21,009 nt of DNA, taken from contig CAJUSG010000045.1 in assembly GCA_910589085.1 (NCBI GenBank), positions 1 through 21,009 on the forward strand, read 5' to 3'. The position numbers and the translations under genes are program-made. Below are positions 13,753 through 20,568 of this stretch, piece after piece (the stretch's first letter is position 1; each line of letters opens with the position of its first letter). Under the pieces are notes generated by a model. The model was not told where the DNA came from, did not search any database, and was given only the letters and a program-made list of their open reading frames with translations. This DNA comes from an uncultured Oscillospiraceae bacterium (lineage in GTDB: Bacteria; Bacillota; Clostridia; Oscillospirales; Oscillospiraceae).

Positions 13753-13838
13753 TGAATTGTTACCGCCGGGTAACCTGGTTAACGTCTTTGCCGCTCCATA
13801 GGCCGTAGAAGGAGCGGCTGGGGGCGTTTTATTTTTTG
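13753..13838 (+). promoter_or_regulatory. Candidate guanidine-IV (mepA-motif) riboswitch with terminator
   Basis: The leader has two stems. P1 is GTTACC-GCCG-GGTAAC (13759-13774). P2 has an outer stem 13781-13788/13821-13828 (AACGTCTT with GGGGCGTT) and an inner stem CCGCTCC/GGAGCGG (13791-13797/13811-13817), with loop 13798-13810 containing TAGGCCGTAGA. P2 runs into TTTTATTTTTT, so it is an intrinsic terminator. The GCC in the P1 loop can pair with GGC in the P2 loop. A hairpin plus terminator joined by a loop-loop contact, sited upstream of a MATE exporter in a clostridial-type genome, is what I recall of the guanidine-IV class, whose ligand turns transcription on. Assignment is by memory of the motif; an unnamed attenuator is the alternative. 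Confidence 0.6.
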
Positions 13839-13856
13839 CTTGGGGAGGTTTTTTCC

Positions 13857-15182
13857 ATGTTCGAGGGAAAACCGAGAGAACTATTCGCCCGCTTTGCCAT
13901 ACCCCAGATGATAGGTCTGCTTTTCAACTCGGTGTATACCATAGTGGACGGGGTGTTCATCGGCAACCGGCTGGGCCGGGAGACCATGGCCGCCGCCGCC
14001 GTGGCGGTGCCGCTGATTGAGATCCTGATTTCGGTGGCGATTGCCGTGGCGGCCGGGGCGGGCGTACTCATCGCCGCCCGCCTGGGGAGCGGGAAGGGAG
14101 ACGAGGCCCGGGGGCTGTTCAACACCGCCGCCTGGATGATGGGGGCGGCGGGGCTGGGGGTGGCCCTGCTGGGCAATTTGTGTCTGGAGCCGCTGGCTCT
14201 GCTGCTGGGCGCCGCCCCGGAGGTACTGCCCCAGGCTATGGCCTACCTTTGGTATATTGTCACCTTCGCCCCCTTCCAGCTGTTCAGCTTTCTCCTGGGA
14301 GGGATGGCCCGCAACGACGGGCGGCCCAAGCTGGCCATGACCGCCATGATTGCGGGGGCGGCGTCCAACATTGTGCTGGACTACGTGTTTATGTACCCCC
14401 TAAACCTGGGCATCCGGGGGGCGGCGCTGGCCACCGCCCTGGGGCCCATCTTCAGCGTGCTGATTCTCCTGCCCCACTTCCTGCTCCGTCGGGGGACGCT
14501 GTATTTCCAGGCCGTCCGGCCCCGGCTGGCGGAGGGGAGGAGCATTTTGGTGTGCGGAGCGCCCTCCTTTCTGATGGAGTTCTCCATCGGCATTGTGACC
14601 TTTCTCTATAACGTCGCCGTCAGCCGCCACGGCTACGGGGAGCTGGGCCTGGCGGCCTACCTGATAATCGGCTATCTGATGCTCATTCTGCTCACCCTGT
14701 TTCTGGGCATGGCGGAGGGGCTCCAGCCGGTATTCAGCCGCTTTATGGCCACGGGGGAGGAGAAGCGGAACCTGGCCATGCGCCGCTTTTCGACCAAGGT
14801 GTTTTTGGGGGTGGGAGTGATTAGCTGTCTTCTGATTTTCCTGGGCTCCCGGTGGTTTTTCCTCCTCTTCGCGCCGGAGGACCAGGAGCTGACCGCCTTT
14901 GCCGCGAGCCGATCCATCCCCTATTTCTGCGGCTTTTTTCTCACCGGCTTCAATATTTTGATGATTTCCTTCCTTCAGGCCACCCGGCAGACGGGCAGAG
15001 CGATGGTCCTCTCCCTGCTGCGCAGCGTGATATTGCCCCCGGCGCTGCTCCTGCTGCTGCCCGCCCTCCTGGGCCGGGAGGGGGTGTGGGTGTGTCAGTC
15101 CGCCGCCGATGCCCTTACCGCCCTCTTTGCCATTTGTTTCCTTGCATTTCCCGCCCGGTCATGCTATAGTAAGCTCGGATGA
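13857..15182 (+). CDS. MATE-family efflux transporter (MepA-like)
   Basis: The 441-residue membrane protein has about twelve hydrophobic segments and the two-lobed layout of MATE carriers. The N-terminal P-Q-M-I-G-L-L-F-N-S-V-Y-T-I-V-D-G-V-F-I-G region is typical of the DinF/MepA group, as is the repeat-like G-A-P-S-F-L-M-E-F-S-I-G at the start of the second lobe. These proteins export cationic compounds in exchange for Na+ or H+. If the leader is a guanidine-IV riboswitch, guanidinium or a related cation is the natural substrate, as inferred for that gene association. ATG 13857 has GGGGAGG about 10 bases upstream; a TTG at 13836 would lie in the terminator tail. The degV promoter is inside its last 45 bases. 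Confidence 0.88.
   Translation: MFEGKPRELFARFAIPQMIGLLFNSVYTIVDGVFIGNRLGRETMAAAAVAVPLIEILISVAIAVAAGAGVLIAARLGSGKGDEARGLFNTAAWMMGAAGLGVALLGNLCLEPLALLLGAAPEVLPQAMAYLWYIVTFAPFQLFSFLLGGMARNDGRPKLAMTAMIAGAASNIVLDYVFMYPLNLGIRGAALATALGPIFSVLILLPHFLLRRGTLYFQAVRPRLAEGRSILVCGAPSFLMEFSIGIVTFLYNVAVSRHGYGELGLAAYLIIGYLMLILLTLFLGMAEGLQPVFSRFMATGEEKRNLAMRRFSTKVFLGVGVISCLLIFLGSRWFFLLFAPEDQELTAFAASRSIPYFCGFFLTGFNILMISFLQATRQTGRAMVLSLLRSVILPPALLLLLPALLGREGVWVCQSAADALTALFAICFLAFPARSCYSKLG
15142..15170 (+). promoter_or_regulatory. Sigma-A promoter for degV inside the MATE gene end
   Basis: TTGCAT (15142-15147), 17-base spacer, TATAGT (15165-15170). It lies in the final codons of the MATE gene, giving degV its own expression apart from the riboswitch-controlled transcript. 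Confidence 0.6.
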
Positions 15183-15237
15183 AAGGTGCAAAATACACTT
15201 CCCCCCGGAACATCAGGGGGGAGAAATGAGGAATTAT

Positions 15238-16083
15238 ATGCGCATCAGAATTATCACCGATTCCGCTTCCGACCTGCGGCCGCCCCACCGGCCGGAGGTG
15301 ACCGTCCTGCCCATGACCATCACCTTTGGCTCGGAGCAGTTTTTGGACGGGGTTGAGCTGAGCCAACGGCAATTTTACGAGAAGCTCATCGAGGGGGAGG
15401 ACCTGCCCACCACCAGCCAGATCGCCCCCGCCCAGTTTGAGGAGGCTTTCCGGGCCGCGGTGGAGGCGGGTGAGGCCGTGGTGGCCGTGGTGCTCTCGGC
15501 CAAGCTGTCGGGCACCTACCAGAGCGCCTGCATCGCCGCGGAGGACTTCCCGGGCAGGGTTTTTGTGGTGGACAGCGCCAACGCCACCATCGGGGAGCAG
15601 ATCCTGGTGGAGCGGGCGGTGGAGCTGATGGACGCCGGCCTGGATGTCGCCGCCATCGCCGCACGGCTGGAGGAGGAGAAGGGGGACATCCGCCTTGTGG
15701 CCCTGCTGGACACCCTGGAGTACCTGAAGCGCGGGGGCCGCGTGTCCGCCTCGGTGGCCCTGGTGGGGGGCCTGCTGGCCATCAAGCCGGTGGTAGCCGT
15801 CCAGGACGGGGAGGTCGTCATGCTGGGCAAGGCCCGGGGCTCCAAAAACGGGAACAACCTGCTGGTGCAGGAGATTGAAAAGACCGGCGGCGTGGACTTT
15901 GGCCGGCCCTATCTGCTGGGCTGGGCCGGTTTGGACGACAGCCTTCTGCAAAAGTACATCGCCGACAGCGCCGCCCTGTGGACCGGGCACGTGGACGAGC
16001 TGCCCCTGGGCCCTGTGGGGGGCACCATCGGCACCCACGTGGGCCCCGGCGCCATCGCCGTGGCCTTCTTCCAGAAGCGCTGA
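15238..16083 (+). CDS. DegV family fatty-acid-binding protein (FakB-like)
   Basis: The 281-residue protein is a DegV fold. Seen: the opening I-R-I-I-T-D-S-A-S-D-L, the T-T-S-Q-I-A-P-A-Q-F segment that contacts the fatty acid carboxylate, L-S-G-T-Y-Q-S-A, and Y-L-K-R-G-G-R-V-S. DegV/FakB proteins carry a fatty acid and present it to the kinase FakA for phosphorylation; no fakA is in the window, so the partner must be elsewhere. ATG 15238 has GAGGA five bases upstream and gives the normal N-terminus; ATG 15226, four codons earlier, is possible with GGGGGAG closer by. It follows the MATE gene by 55 bp and has its own promoter. Confidence 0.88.
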   Translation: MRIRIITDSASDLRPPHRPEVTVLPMTITFGSEQFLDGVELSQRQFYEKLIEGEDLPTTSQIAPAQFEEAFRAAVEAGEAVVAVVLSAKLSGTYQSACIAAEDFPGRVFVVDSANATIGEQILVERAVELMDAGLDVAAIAARLEEEKGDIRLVALLDTLEYLKRGGRVSASVALVGGLLAIKPVVAVQDGEVVMLGKARGSKNGNNLLVQEIEKTGGVDFGRPYLLGWAGLDDSLLQKYIADSAALWTGHVDELPLGPVGGTIGTHVGPGAIAVAFFQKR

Positions 16084-16084
16084 C

Positions 16085-16113
16085 AAAAAGGGACGGCCTC
16101 CGGGCCGTCCCTT
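16085..16113 (-). terminator. Terminator between convergent degV and merR-like genes
   Basis: AAGGGACGGCC-TCCG-GGCCGTCCCTT, a perfect 11-bp stem at 16088-16113. On the minus strand it is followed by a T run, so it best terminates the merR-like gene. On the plus strand the tail is weaker, but it may serve degV too. Confidence 0.8.
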
Positions 16114-16116
16114 CGC

Positions 16117-16905
16117 TTATACCTTTTCCACCGGGAAGAGCACCCCGGTTTCCAGCTGGTCAACCGGAGTGTTGTCAGGGTCGCCAAAGTAGCGGTCCAT
16201 GGCGGGGCCGCACATCCGGTACTCGGTGTGCTCCCCCAGCCAGGCGCACAGGGCGTCATAGGCCTGATGCAGGTTTTCGTAGGCTCCCCTGTGCTGTACC
16301 GCCGCGCAGGTACAGGCGGGCTTGATTTTGACATCGGGACCGTCCTGGGCCACCACCATCTGGGCCTCCACATCGGAGCGTTTGGGGTTGAACTCCTCGT
16401 CGTGGTAGAGCATCTGGATCGGTCCTGCCTGGGTCAGCCCCCGGGCCCCGGCCTCCTGGTACAGCCGCTCAAAAAAGTCGTGGAACTGGTCCACGCCGAT
16501 GGTCTCCCGGATGGAGAATACCTTCTGCTCCGGGTCCTCGATCAGGACAACGTGATAAGGTGTTTCAATCATGCTTGTTCCCTCCATACGGAGTATGTCC
16601 GCCTCGATCTGGTGAATCAGCCCCTGCTGCCGGTTCAGCTCCTGATAGAGTGCCAGCCGCCGCTGCCGCAGACGGAGAAGCAGCTGGGCGTCGTCCAGGG
16701 CCAGCAGTGCCCCGATCTCTCCCAGGGAAAAGCCGTAGCCCTTGAGCCACTGAATGCGCATCAGGTCGGACAGCTGCTCCTGCCGGTAGTAGCGGTAGCC
16801 GTTGTCCCCCACCTCCTCGGGGCGCAGCAATCCCAGCGCGTCGTAGTGGCGCAGCATCCGGGGTGTGATCCGGCTCAGCCGGGAAAAATCACCGATGGTC
16901 AGCAT
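16117..16905 (-). CDS. MerR-family regulator with GyrI-like effector domain
   Basis: The 262-residue protein has a MerR winged helix-turn-helix (residues 1-70: I-G-D-F-S-R-L-S-R-I-T-P-R-M-L-R-H-Y-D, then G-Y-R-Y-Y). A dimerising coiled coil (about 75-110) and a C-terminal GyrI-like ligand-binding domain (about 113-262) follow. This matches BmrR/TipA-type multidrug sensors, which twist long-spacer promoters into an active shape on binding drugs. AGGAGGA lies about eight bases before ATG 16905. Its own promoter has a 19-base spacer, which fits self-regulation. The only exporter nearby is the MATE gene 1.7 kb away with separate control, so the target is unknown. Confidence 0.88.
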   Translation of the reverse strand: MLTIGDFSRLSRITPRMLRHYDALGLLRPEEVGDNGYRYYRQEQLSDLMRIQWLKGYGFSLGEIGALLALDDAQLLLRLRQRRLALYQELNRQQGLIHQIEADILRMEGTSMIETPYHVVLIEDPEQKVFSIRETIGVDQFHDFFERLYQEAGARGLTQAGPIQMLYHDEEFNPKRSDVEAQMVVAQDGPDVKIKPACTCAAVQHRGAYENLHQAYDALCAWLGEHTEYRMCGPAMDRYFGDPDNTPVDQLETGVLFPVEKV

Positions 16906-16948
16906 GACATTCCTCCTGAATTTATTGTGGGAACCGGTTCCTGAACAC

Positions 16949-16979
16949 AGGATAAACCCTCACACAGTGGGAATGTCAA
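16949..16979 (-). promoter_or_regulatory. MerR-type promoter with 19-base spacer
   Basis: On the minus strand, TTGACA (16974-16979) and TATCCT (16949-16954) are 19 bases apart, the long spacer typical of promoters activated by MerR proteins. The spacer has a partial CCC-GGG dyad. A perfect 12-bp palindrome GGAACCGGTTCC (16930-16941) sits at the expected transcription start. An alternative -10 TTTATC would give 17 bases. Confidence 0.55.
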
Positions 16980-17508
16980 GGGATTTTTTAAAGATTTTTT
17001 CCGGCGGCTCTGAATGTCCGCACACCGCCGCCGCCCAGCCCCGGCCCGTCCAGGTTCCAAACCACAGCCCGTCCAGCTGTACGGGCCCCTCTGCCGGGAG
17101 GGGGACCCGGATATCCCGGATGGAGGAGGTCAGCCCCTGGCCGCTCTCCTTGACCCTGGCCTCCTTCAGGGCCCACAGCAGGGCAAAGGCGGACCAGAGG
17201 TTGCTCCGCTCCTCCAGCCAGGCCAGCTCATCCGGGGAGCATACCCGCCGGGGCAGGGAGGGCCGCCACTCCTTCACAAGCTGGATGTCCACCCCCACGG
17301 GCGCGCCGTCCAGGGCGCACAGGGCCCGGTCCCCGCTGTGGGACAGGTTGAAGTGCCGCCCCTCATGTTTGGGAAAATAGGGCTTGCCGCCCTCACGACG
17401 GGCGATTTGGGGCAGGGGAGACAGCCCCCAGTGCTCCGCCGCCGCCAGCGCCAGCAGGTCCCGGGCCTGACTGCGGGCGGTGAGCCCCTTTGCGTGGTAG
17501 ATGACCAT
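16960..17508 (-). CDS. 4'-phosphopantetheinyl transferase (Sfp type, short)
   Basis: The 182-residue protein transfers the phosphopantetheine arm of CoA to a serine on acyl or peptidyl carrier proteins. Family motifs are in order: G-K-P-Y-F-P then F-N-L-S-H-S-G (residues 41-59), G-V-D74-I, and W-A-L-K-E116-A-R-V-K120-E-S-G-Q-G-L. Asp74 and Glu116 are magnesium ligands. The second ligand, normally Glu two residues after the Asp (G-V-D-I-E), is Gln76 here, as in some family members. It is shorter than Sfp (about 224). AGGAGGGG precedes ATG 17508 by seven bases. No carrier protein or synthase gene is nearby, so it may serve fatty-acid ACP or a distant cluster. Its 3' end overlaps the merR-like promoter. 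Confidence 0.85.
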   Translation of the reverse strand: MVIYHAKGLTARSQARDLLALAAAEHWGLSPLPQIARREGGKPYFPKHEGRHFNLSHSGDRALCALDGAPVGVDIQLVKEWRPSLPRRVCSPDELAWLEERSNLWSAFALLWALKEARVKESGQGLTSSIRDIRVPLPAEGPVQLDGLWFGTWTGRGWAAAVCGHSEPPEKIFKKSLDIPTV

Positions 17509-17531
17509 AAGAAATCCCCTCCTGTTACTTC

Positions 17532-17560
17532 AGTATACCAGAAGGAGCGGGAGGGGACAA
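17532..17560 (-). promoter_or_regulatory. Sigma-A promoter for the phosphopantetheinyl transferase gene
   Basis: On the minus strand, TTGTCC (17555-17560), 17-base spacer, and TATACT (17532-17537) with an extended TGG before it. The start is near 17525, 17 bases before the start codon, just ahead of the ribosome site. Confidence 0.6.
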
Positions 17561-17565
17561 CCATT

Positions 17566-18081
17566 TCAGCAGGGCAGGGGCAGCCAGGAGCCCACGGCGG
17601 CCAGGTCCCGGAAGAGCAGTCCCTCCGGGGGATAGAGGGTGAACCAGCCGATCAGCAGGGCCAGGGCGACGGCGGCGATGATGGGCAGAATCCAAGGAAA
17701 CCCCTTAAAGGGGCCGGAGAACCGGGTGGACAGCCAAAAGCCCAGAACGATCACCAAAACATAGATGGCGATGTCCACCCACATGGTCTCGCCTCCCAGG
17801 GTCACGTGGTACACCCAGCCCAGAATCAGCATGAGGGCGCACAGCCCGGGCAGCACCAGCAGCCAGGGACGCATCCCCCCCGGCCGGTCCCGGTTGAGGA
17901 TCAGGGCCGCCCCCAGAAAAGGCCAGAAGACCAGCTTTACATGCTCCCACAGGCTCTCATTCACCGGGGAAAACAGGGCGGTGACGGCATTGGGCAGCCA
18001 CTGATACAGAAAATGGAGGACGCAGCCGGCCAAAATGGCGGCGATGCAGGTCAGGATAAGCTGACGTTTTGGATAAATCAA
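17566..18081 (-). CDS. DUF6512-like multi-pass membrane protein
   Basis: The 171-residue protein has about five hydrophobic segments and no catalytic motif that I recognise. The loop after the first segments, S-P-V-N-E-S-L-W-E-H-V-K-L-V-F-W-P, is strongly patterned and fits the DUF6512 family as I remember it; function unknown. I chose the TTG at 18081 because GGAAGGA lies nine bases upstream; a GTG at 18090 in the same frame would abut the ribosome site with no spacing. The stop codon lies within the start-side promoter of the next minus-strand gene, so the two are probably separate units. GC content equals its neighbours. Confidence 0.7.
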   Translation of the reverse strand: MIYPKRQLILTCIAAILAGCVLHFLYQWLPNAVTALFSPVNESLWEHVKLVFWPFLGAALILNRDRPGGMRPWLLVLPGLCALMLILGWVYHVTLGGETMWVDIAIYVLVIVLGFWLSTRFSGPFKGFPWILPIIAAVALALLIGWFTLYPPEGLLFRDLAAVGSWLPLPC

Positions 18082-18200
18082 CGCTCTCACTCCTTCCGGT
18101 ACAACCTATGCGGAACCCGGCTGTTTCATTCAAAAACCGAATAATTTTTCCCGGAGAGGAAAAGCTAGAGGAAATTTCCGCTGTAAAAGGAGAGAACAGT

Positions 18201-18638
18201 ATGACAAATCAGGACTACGGCAAGCTGGTCAACGAGAGGTCGCAGCCCTCTCCCATCGGGAAAAATATCGTCTGCGCCTTTCTGGTGGGGGGCGCCATCT
18301 GCGCCATTGGCCAGGGGCTGACCGGCCTGTATCAGAGTTATGGACTGGACAAGGAGCAGGCCGGAACGGCCACCTCGGTGACTCTGATCCTGGCCGCCGC
18401 CCTTCTCACCGGCCTGGGGCTGTTTGACAAACTGGCCAAGCGGGCGGGGGCGGGCACCCTGGTGCCCATCACCGGCTTCGCCAACGCCATGGTGTCCCCC
18501 GCCCTGGAGTTCAAAAGCGAGGGCCTGATTACCGGCACGGCGGCCAAGCTGTTCACCGTGGCCGGCCCGGTGCTGGTCTTCGGCATCAGCGCCAGCGTGA
18601 TCTACGGACTGATTTTGTGCCTGTTACAGGCGGTCTGA
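18201..18638 (+). CDS. spoVAC: Stage V sporulation protein AC (SpoVAC)
   Basis: The 145-residue membrane protein is a clear SpoVAC. Seen: S-P-I-G-K-N-I-V-C-A-F-L-V-G-G-A-I-C-A-I-G-Q near the start, L-L-T-G-L-G-L-F-D-K in the middle, then A-G-A-G-T-L-V-P-I-T-G-F-A-N and S-P-A-L-E-F-K-S-E-G. Three to four membrane segments are visible. SpoVA proteins form the inner-membrane channel moving dipicolinic acid into the forespore and out at germination; SpoVAC is the mechanosensitive part. ATG 18201 has AAAGGAG seven to eight bases upstream. It is normally followed by spoVAD and spoVAE, but here a terminator follows immediately. It should be forespore-expressed (sigma-G), but I could not find a convincing sigma-G site upstream. 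Confidence 0.93.
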   Translation: MTNQDYGKLVNERSQPSPIGKNIVCAFLVGGAICAIGQGLTGLYQSYGLDKEQAGTATSVTLILAAALLTGLGLFDKLAKRAGAGTLVPITGFANAMVSPALEFKSEGLITGTAAKLFTVAGPVLVFGISASVIYGLILCLLQAV

Positions 18639-18663
18639 TAGGGCTGGCAGATATATGACGAAG

Positions 18664-18695
18664 GAGCCCGCAGCGTTTAGACTGCGGGCTCTTTT
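18664..18695 (+). terminator. Intrinsic terminator after spoVAC
   Basis: GAGCCCGCAG-CGTTTAGA-CTGCGGGCTC, a perfect 10-bp stem followed by TTTT. It lies between spoVAC and the convergent anti-sigma-like gene. Confidence 0.85.
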
Positions 18696-18699
18696 GCGG

Positions 18700-19884
18700 T
18701 CAGTTGAAGGACCCGTCCCACTGCCAGCCGGGCTTCAGGTACTGGTGCTGTACCGCCGGGACATAGTACGCGCCGAAATTTTTCAGACCGCTGTCCTCCC
18801 AGTTGGGAAACTCCCGGGATACGTCGGCGTAGAAACGGTAGTAGGGGATAAACACCTGTTCCGTCCGGCTCCCCCGGTAGACCAGCTCCCCGCCGTATAC
18901 GTGTTCCTCTCCGGGGAAGTCGTAGGGCACGGTGGTGAGATACTGCCCCTCCAGCAGGGCCTGGCGGGCCTCCTCCAGGGAGATGAGGGGGTAGTCCCCC
19001 AGCTTCTCGGTGCAGGCCAGCGCGTCATAGAGGCGGATGAGCATCAGATTTCCCTCATCGTCGGGGGCAAAATCCGCCTTGCGGAAGGCGTAGTTGAGCA
19101 AATCCTCCACGTCGTCCCCCCCGGCGTCAAACACATGGTAGTCCACCCCCAGCTCCCCGTAGATGTTCCGGTCCCGGAACAGGGCCTTCTGAGGCTGCCG
19201 GAAGTTCAGCAGGGCAGAATATTGGTCAATGAGGTAGTCCAGCACCGCCTCCGCCTCCTGGTCCGTGATGTCAGAGTACACAAATCGGTACTCCTCCGGC
19301 AGGGGGAGGCTGTCATGGGCCTTTGTGTCAAAGTCGACGGTGACGGTGCCGTTGGCCTCCGCCTCGATCTCCACCCCGCCGGCGTAACCGGTGATCCGGG
19401 TGATGGTGCCCGGGGGGACGTCGCCGCCTCCCTCCTTGTCCTCCTTCAGACCGGTGACCTCCAGCCCCAGGACCTGGGCGGCGGCCTGAATCCGGACCTC
19501 CATCTCCTCCTGGGTCAGGCCGTGGGGGATGCCGGCGGTGCTGTAGGAGTTGTTGCGGAAGACGGGCAGGGTGGACAGCTCCATCCCCTCGTGCCAGGGG
19601 TTGCCGTTCTCCATCTCGGAGAAATCGTAGTAGAGCAGGCCCTCAAAGCCCATGCCGCCGCTCTCCATGCTGATCTCCAACAGGGGCAGGCCGTCGGGGG
19701 CCTCCTGCTGGCCCAGCCGGGGGAGGAGGGCTGCTCCAACGGCGGCGAGGCACAGGCAGGCCGCCGCGGCCCATACCCTCCATGCTCCCCGGGACGCGGC
19801 CGCCCGGTTCCGGACCTGGTCCGTCTCCTCAATGGTCTCGTCGCTGAGATAGTTCAGCGCGTCGCTGATGTGCTCCGGTTTCAT
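18700..19884 (-). CDS. Membrane-anchored partner (probable anti-sigma factor) of the ECF sigma factor
   Basis: The 394-residue protein has a short cytoplasmic N-terminus (M-K-P-E-H-I-S-D-A-L-N-Y-L-S-D-E-x-I-E-E), a single membrane segment at about residues 34-55, and a long extracellular C-terminal domain. Genes of this type following an ECF sigma gene usually hold the sigma factor at the membrane. The cytoplasmic part lacks the H-x3-C-x2-C zinc motif of classic anti-sigma factors, so this belongs to the non-zinc group and the role is inferred from position. The ATG overlaps the sigma gene stop by four bases (ATGA), a sign of translational coupling, and AGGAGGG lies upstream. I recognise no enzyme domain in the outer part. 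Confidence 0.75.
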   Translation of the reverse strand: MKPEHISDALNYLSDETIEETDQVRNRAAASRGAWRVWAAAACLCLAAVGAALLPRLGQQEAPDGLPLLEISMESGGMGFEGLLYYDFSEMENGNPWHEGMELSTLPVFRNNSYSTAGIPHGLTQEEMEVRIQAAAQVLGLEVTGLKEDKEGGGDVPPGTITRITGYAGGVEIEAEANGTVTVDFDTKAHDSLPLPEEYRFVYSDITDQEAEAVLDYLIDQYSALLNFRQPQKALFRDRNIYGELGVDYHVFDAGGDDVEDLLNYAFRKADFAPDDEGNLMLIRLYDALACTEKLGDYPLISLEEARQALLEGQYLTTVPYDFPGEEHVYGGELVYRGSRTEQVFIPYYRFYADVSREFPNWEDSGLKNFGAYYVPAVQHQYLKPGWQWDGSFN

Positions 19885-20438
19885 AAAAATCCCTCCTGTT
19901 CCAGGTGGCGTCTCAGCCCCAGCCGGGTGCGGTGGAGCATACTCTTGGCCTTGGACTCGCTCATGCCGAAATAGCGGGCAATCTCCCGGACCGGGTCCAT
20001 GTAGTAATAGCGGCCCACAAAGGTGCCCCGGGCCTCCGGGGAGAGGGTGAGCAGGTAGGCGTTAATGGCCTCCGCCAGCAGATGGAAATCCACCGTCTCC
20101 CGGGTGAGGTCTCCCCCGGAGACGCACTCCTCCAGCTCTGACAGAGACAGGGCGTACTCCGATGGCCGCCGTTTCTCCCGGTTCCGGGCGCGGCGTCGGT
20201 CGATGGACAGCTGTCTGGTGAGCCTGCCCAGAAAGGTGGACAGCACCCCGGGCCGGTGGGGCGGCATGGCGCTCCAGGCCTTGAGATAGGTGTCGTTGAC
20301 GCTCTCCTCGCTGTCCTCCGGGTCGGCGAGCACCTGATAGGCGATCTTGAACAGGTAGCGGCCGTACCGCTGCTCTGTCTCCCGGATGGCGTCCTCGTTC
20401 CGCTGCCAGTACAGGGCAACGATCTCCTCGTCCCTCAC
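19881..20438 (-). CDS. ECF-type RNA polymerase sigma factor
   Basis: The 185-residue protein has sigma region 2 at about residues 20-85 (Y-G-R-Y-L-F-K-I-A-Y-Q-V-L-x-D-x-E-D-S-E-E-S-V-N-D-T-Y-L-K-A-W) and region 4 at about 125-180. Region 4 ends in a recognition helix, M-S-E-S-K-A-K-S-M-L-H-R-T-R-L-G-L-R. It has no regions 1 or 3, as expected for the ECF group. It directs polymerase to a stress regulon that cannot be told from the window, probably including its own operon. It starts with GTG at 20438, with GGAGGG about six bases upstream. The anti-sigma-like gene overlaps its end by four bases. Confidence 0.9.
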   Translation of the reverse strand: MRDEEIVALYWQRNEDAIRETEQRYGRYLFKIAYQVLADPEDSEESVNDTYLKAWSAMPPHRPGVLSTFLGRLTRQLSIDRRRARNREKRRPSEYALSLSELEECVSGGDLTRETVDFHLLAEAINAYLLTLSPEARGTFVGRYYYMDPVREIARYFGMSESKAKSMLHRTRLGLRRHLEQEGFL

Positions 20439-20476
20439 AGCAAACCCTCCTCTCCTCTGGCGCCTTCACCCTGCAT

Positions 20477-20501
20477 CCCGACAAAAAACGCCGTTGGTTG
20501 C
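20477..20501 (-). promoter_or_regulatory. Possible autoregulated ECF promoter
   Basis: On the minus strand GCAACC (20496-20501) and GTCGGG (20477-20482) are 13 bases apart with a T run between, resembling ECF boxes (AAC and GTC). The spacing is shorter than the usual 16-17, so this is tentative. Confidence 0.25.
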
Positions 20502-20530
20502 GCCCGACGCAGAAAAATTTTTCAGCAGGA

Positions 20531-20562
20531 ATAAAATATACCCACCCAGGGAGGGGTGGGTA
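20531..20562 (-). terminator. Terminator of the chromate-transporter gene
   Basis: On the minus strand, TACCCACCC and GGGTGGGTA form a perfect 9-bp stem (20539-20547 with 20554-20562) followed by TATTTTAT. It lies just past the stop at 20569 and separates that gene from the sigma operon. Confidence 0.75.
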
Positions 20563-20568
20563 CATTCC

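Noticed and set aside
17014..18144. Long plus-strand open frame opposite the transferase and DUF6512-like genes
   Set aside because: Pro/Gln/Gly-rich shadow; the minus-strand proteins have motifs, ribosome sites and promoters.
18095..18200. Sigma-G promoter for spoVAC
   Set aside because: No pair of boxes with acceptable spacing; only AT-rich bits resembling a -10.
18655..19974. Long plus-strand open frame opposite the anti-sigma-like gene
   Set aside because: Shadow frame that starts in a terminator hairpin and has no ribosome site.
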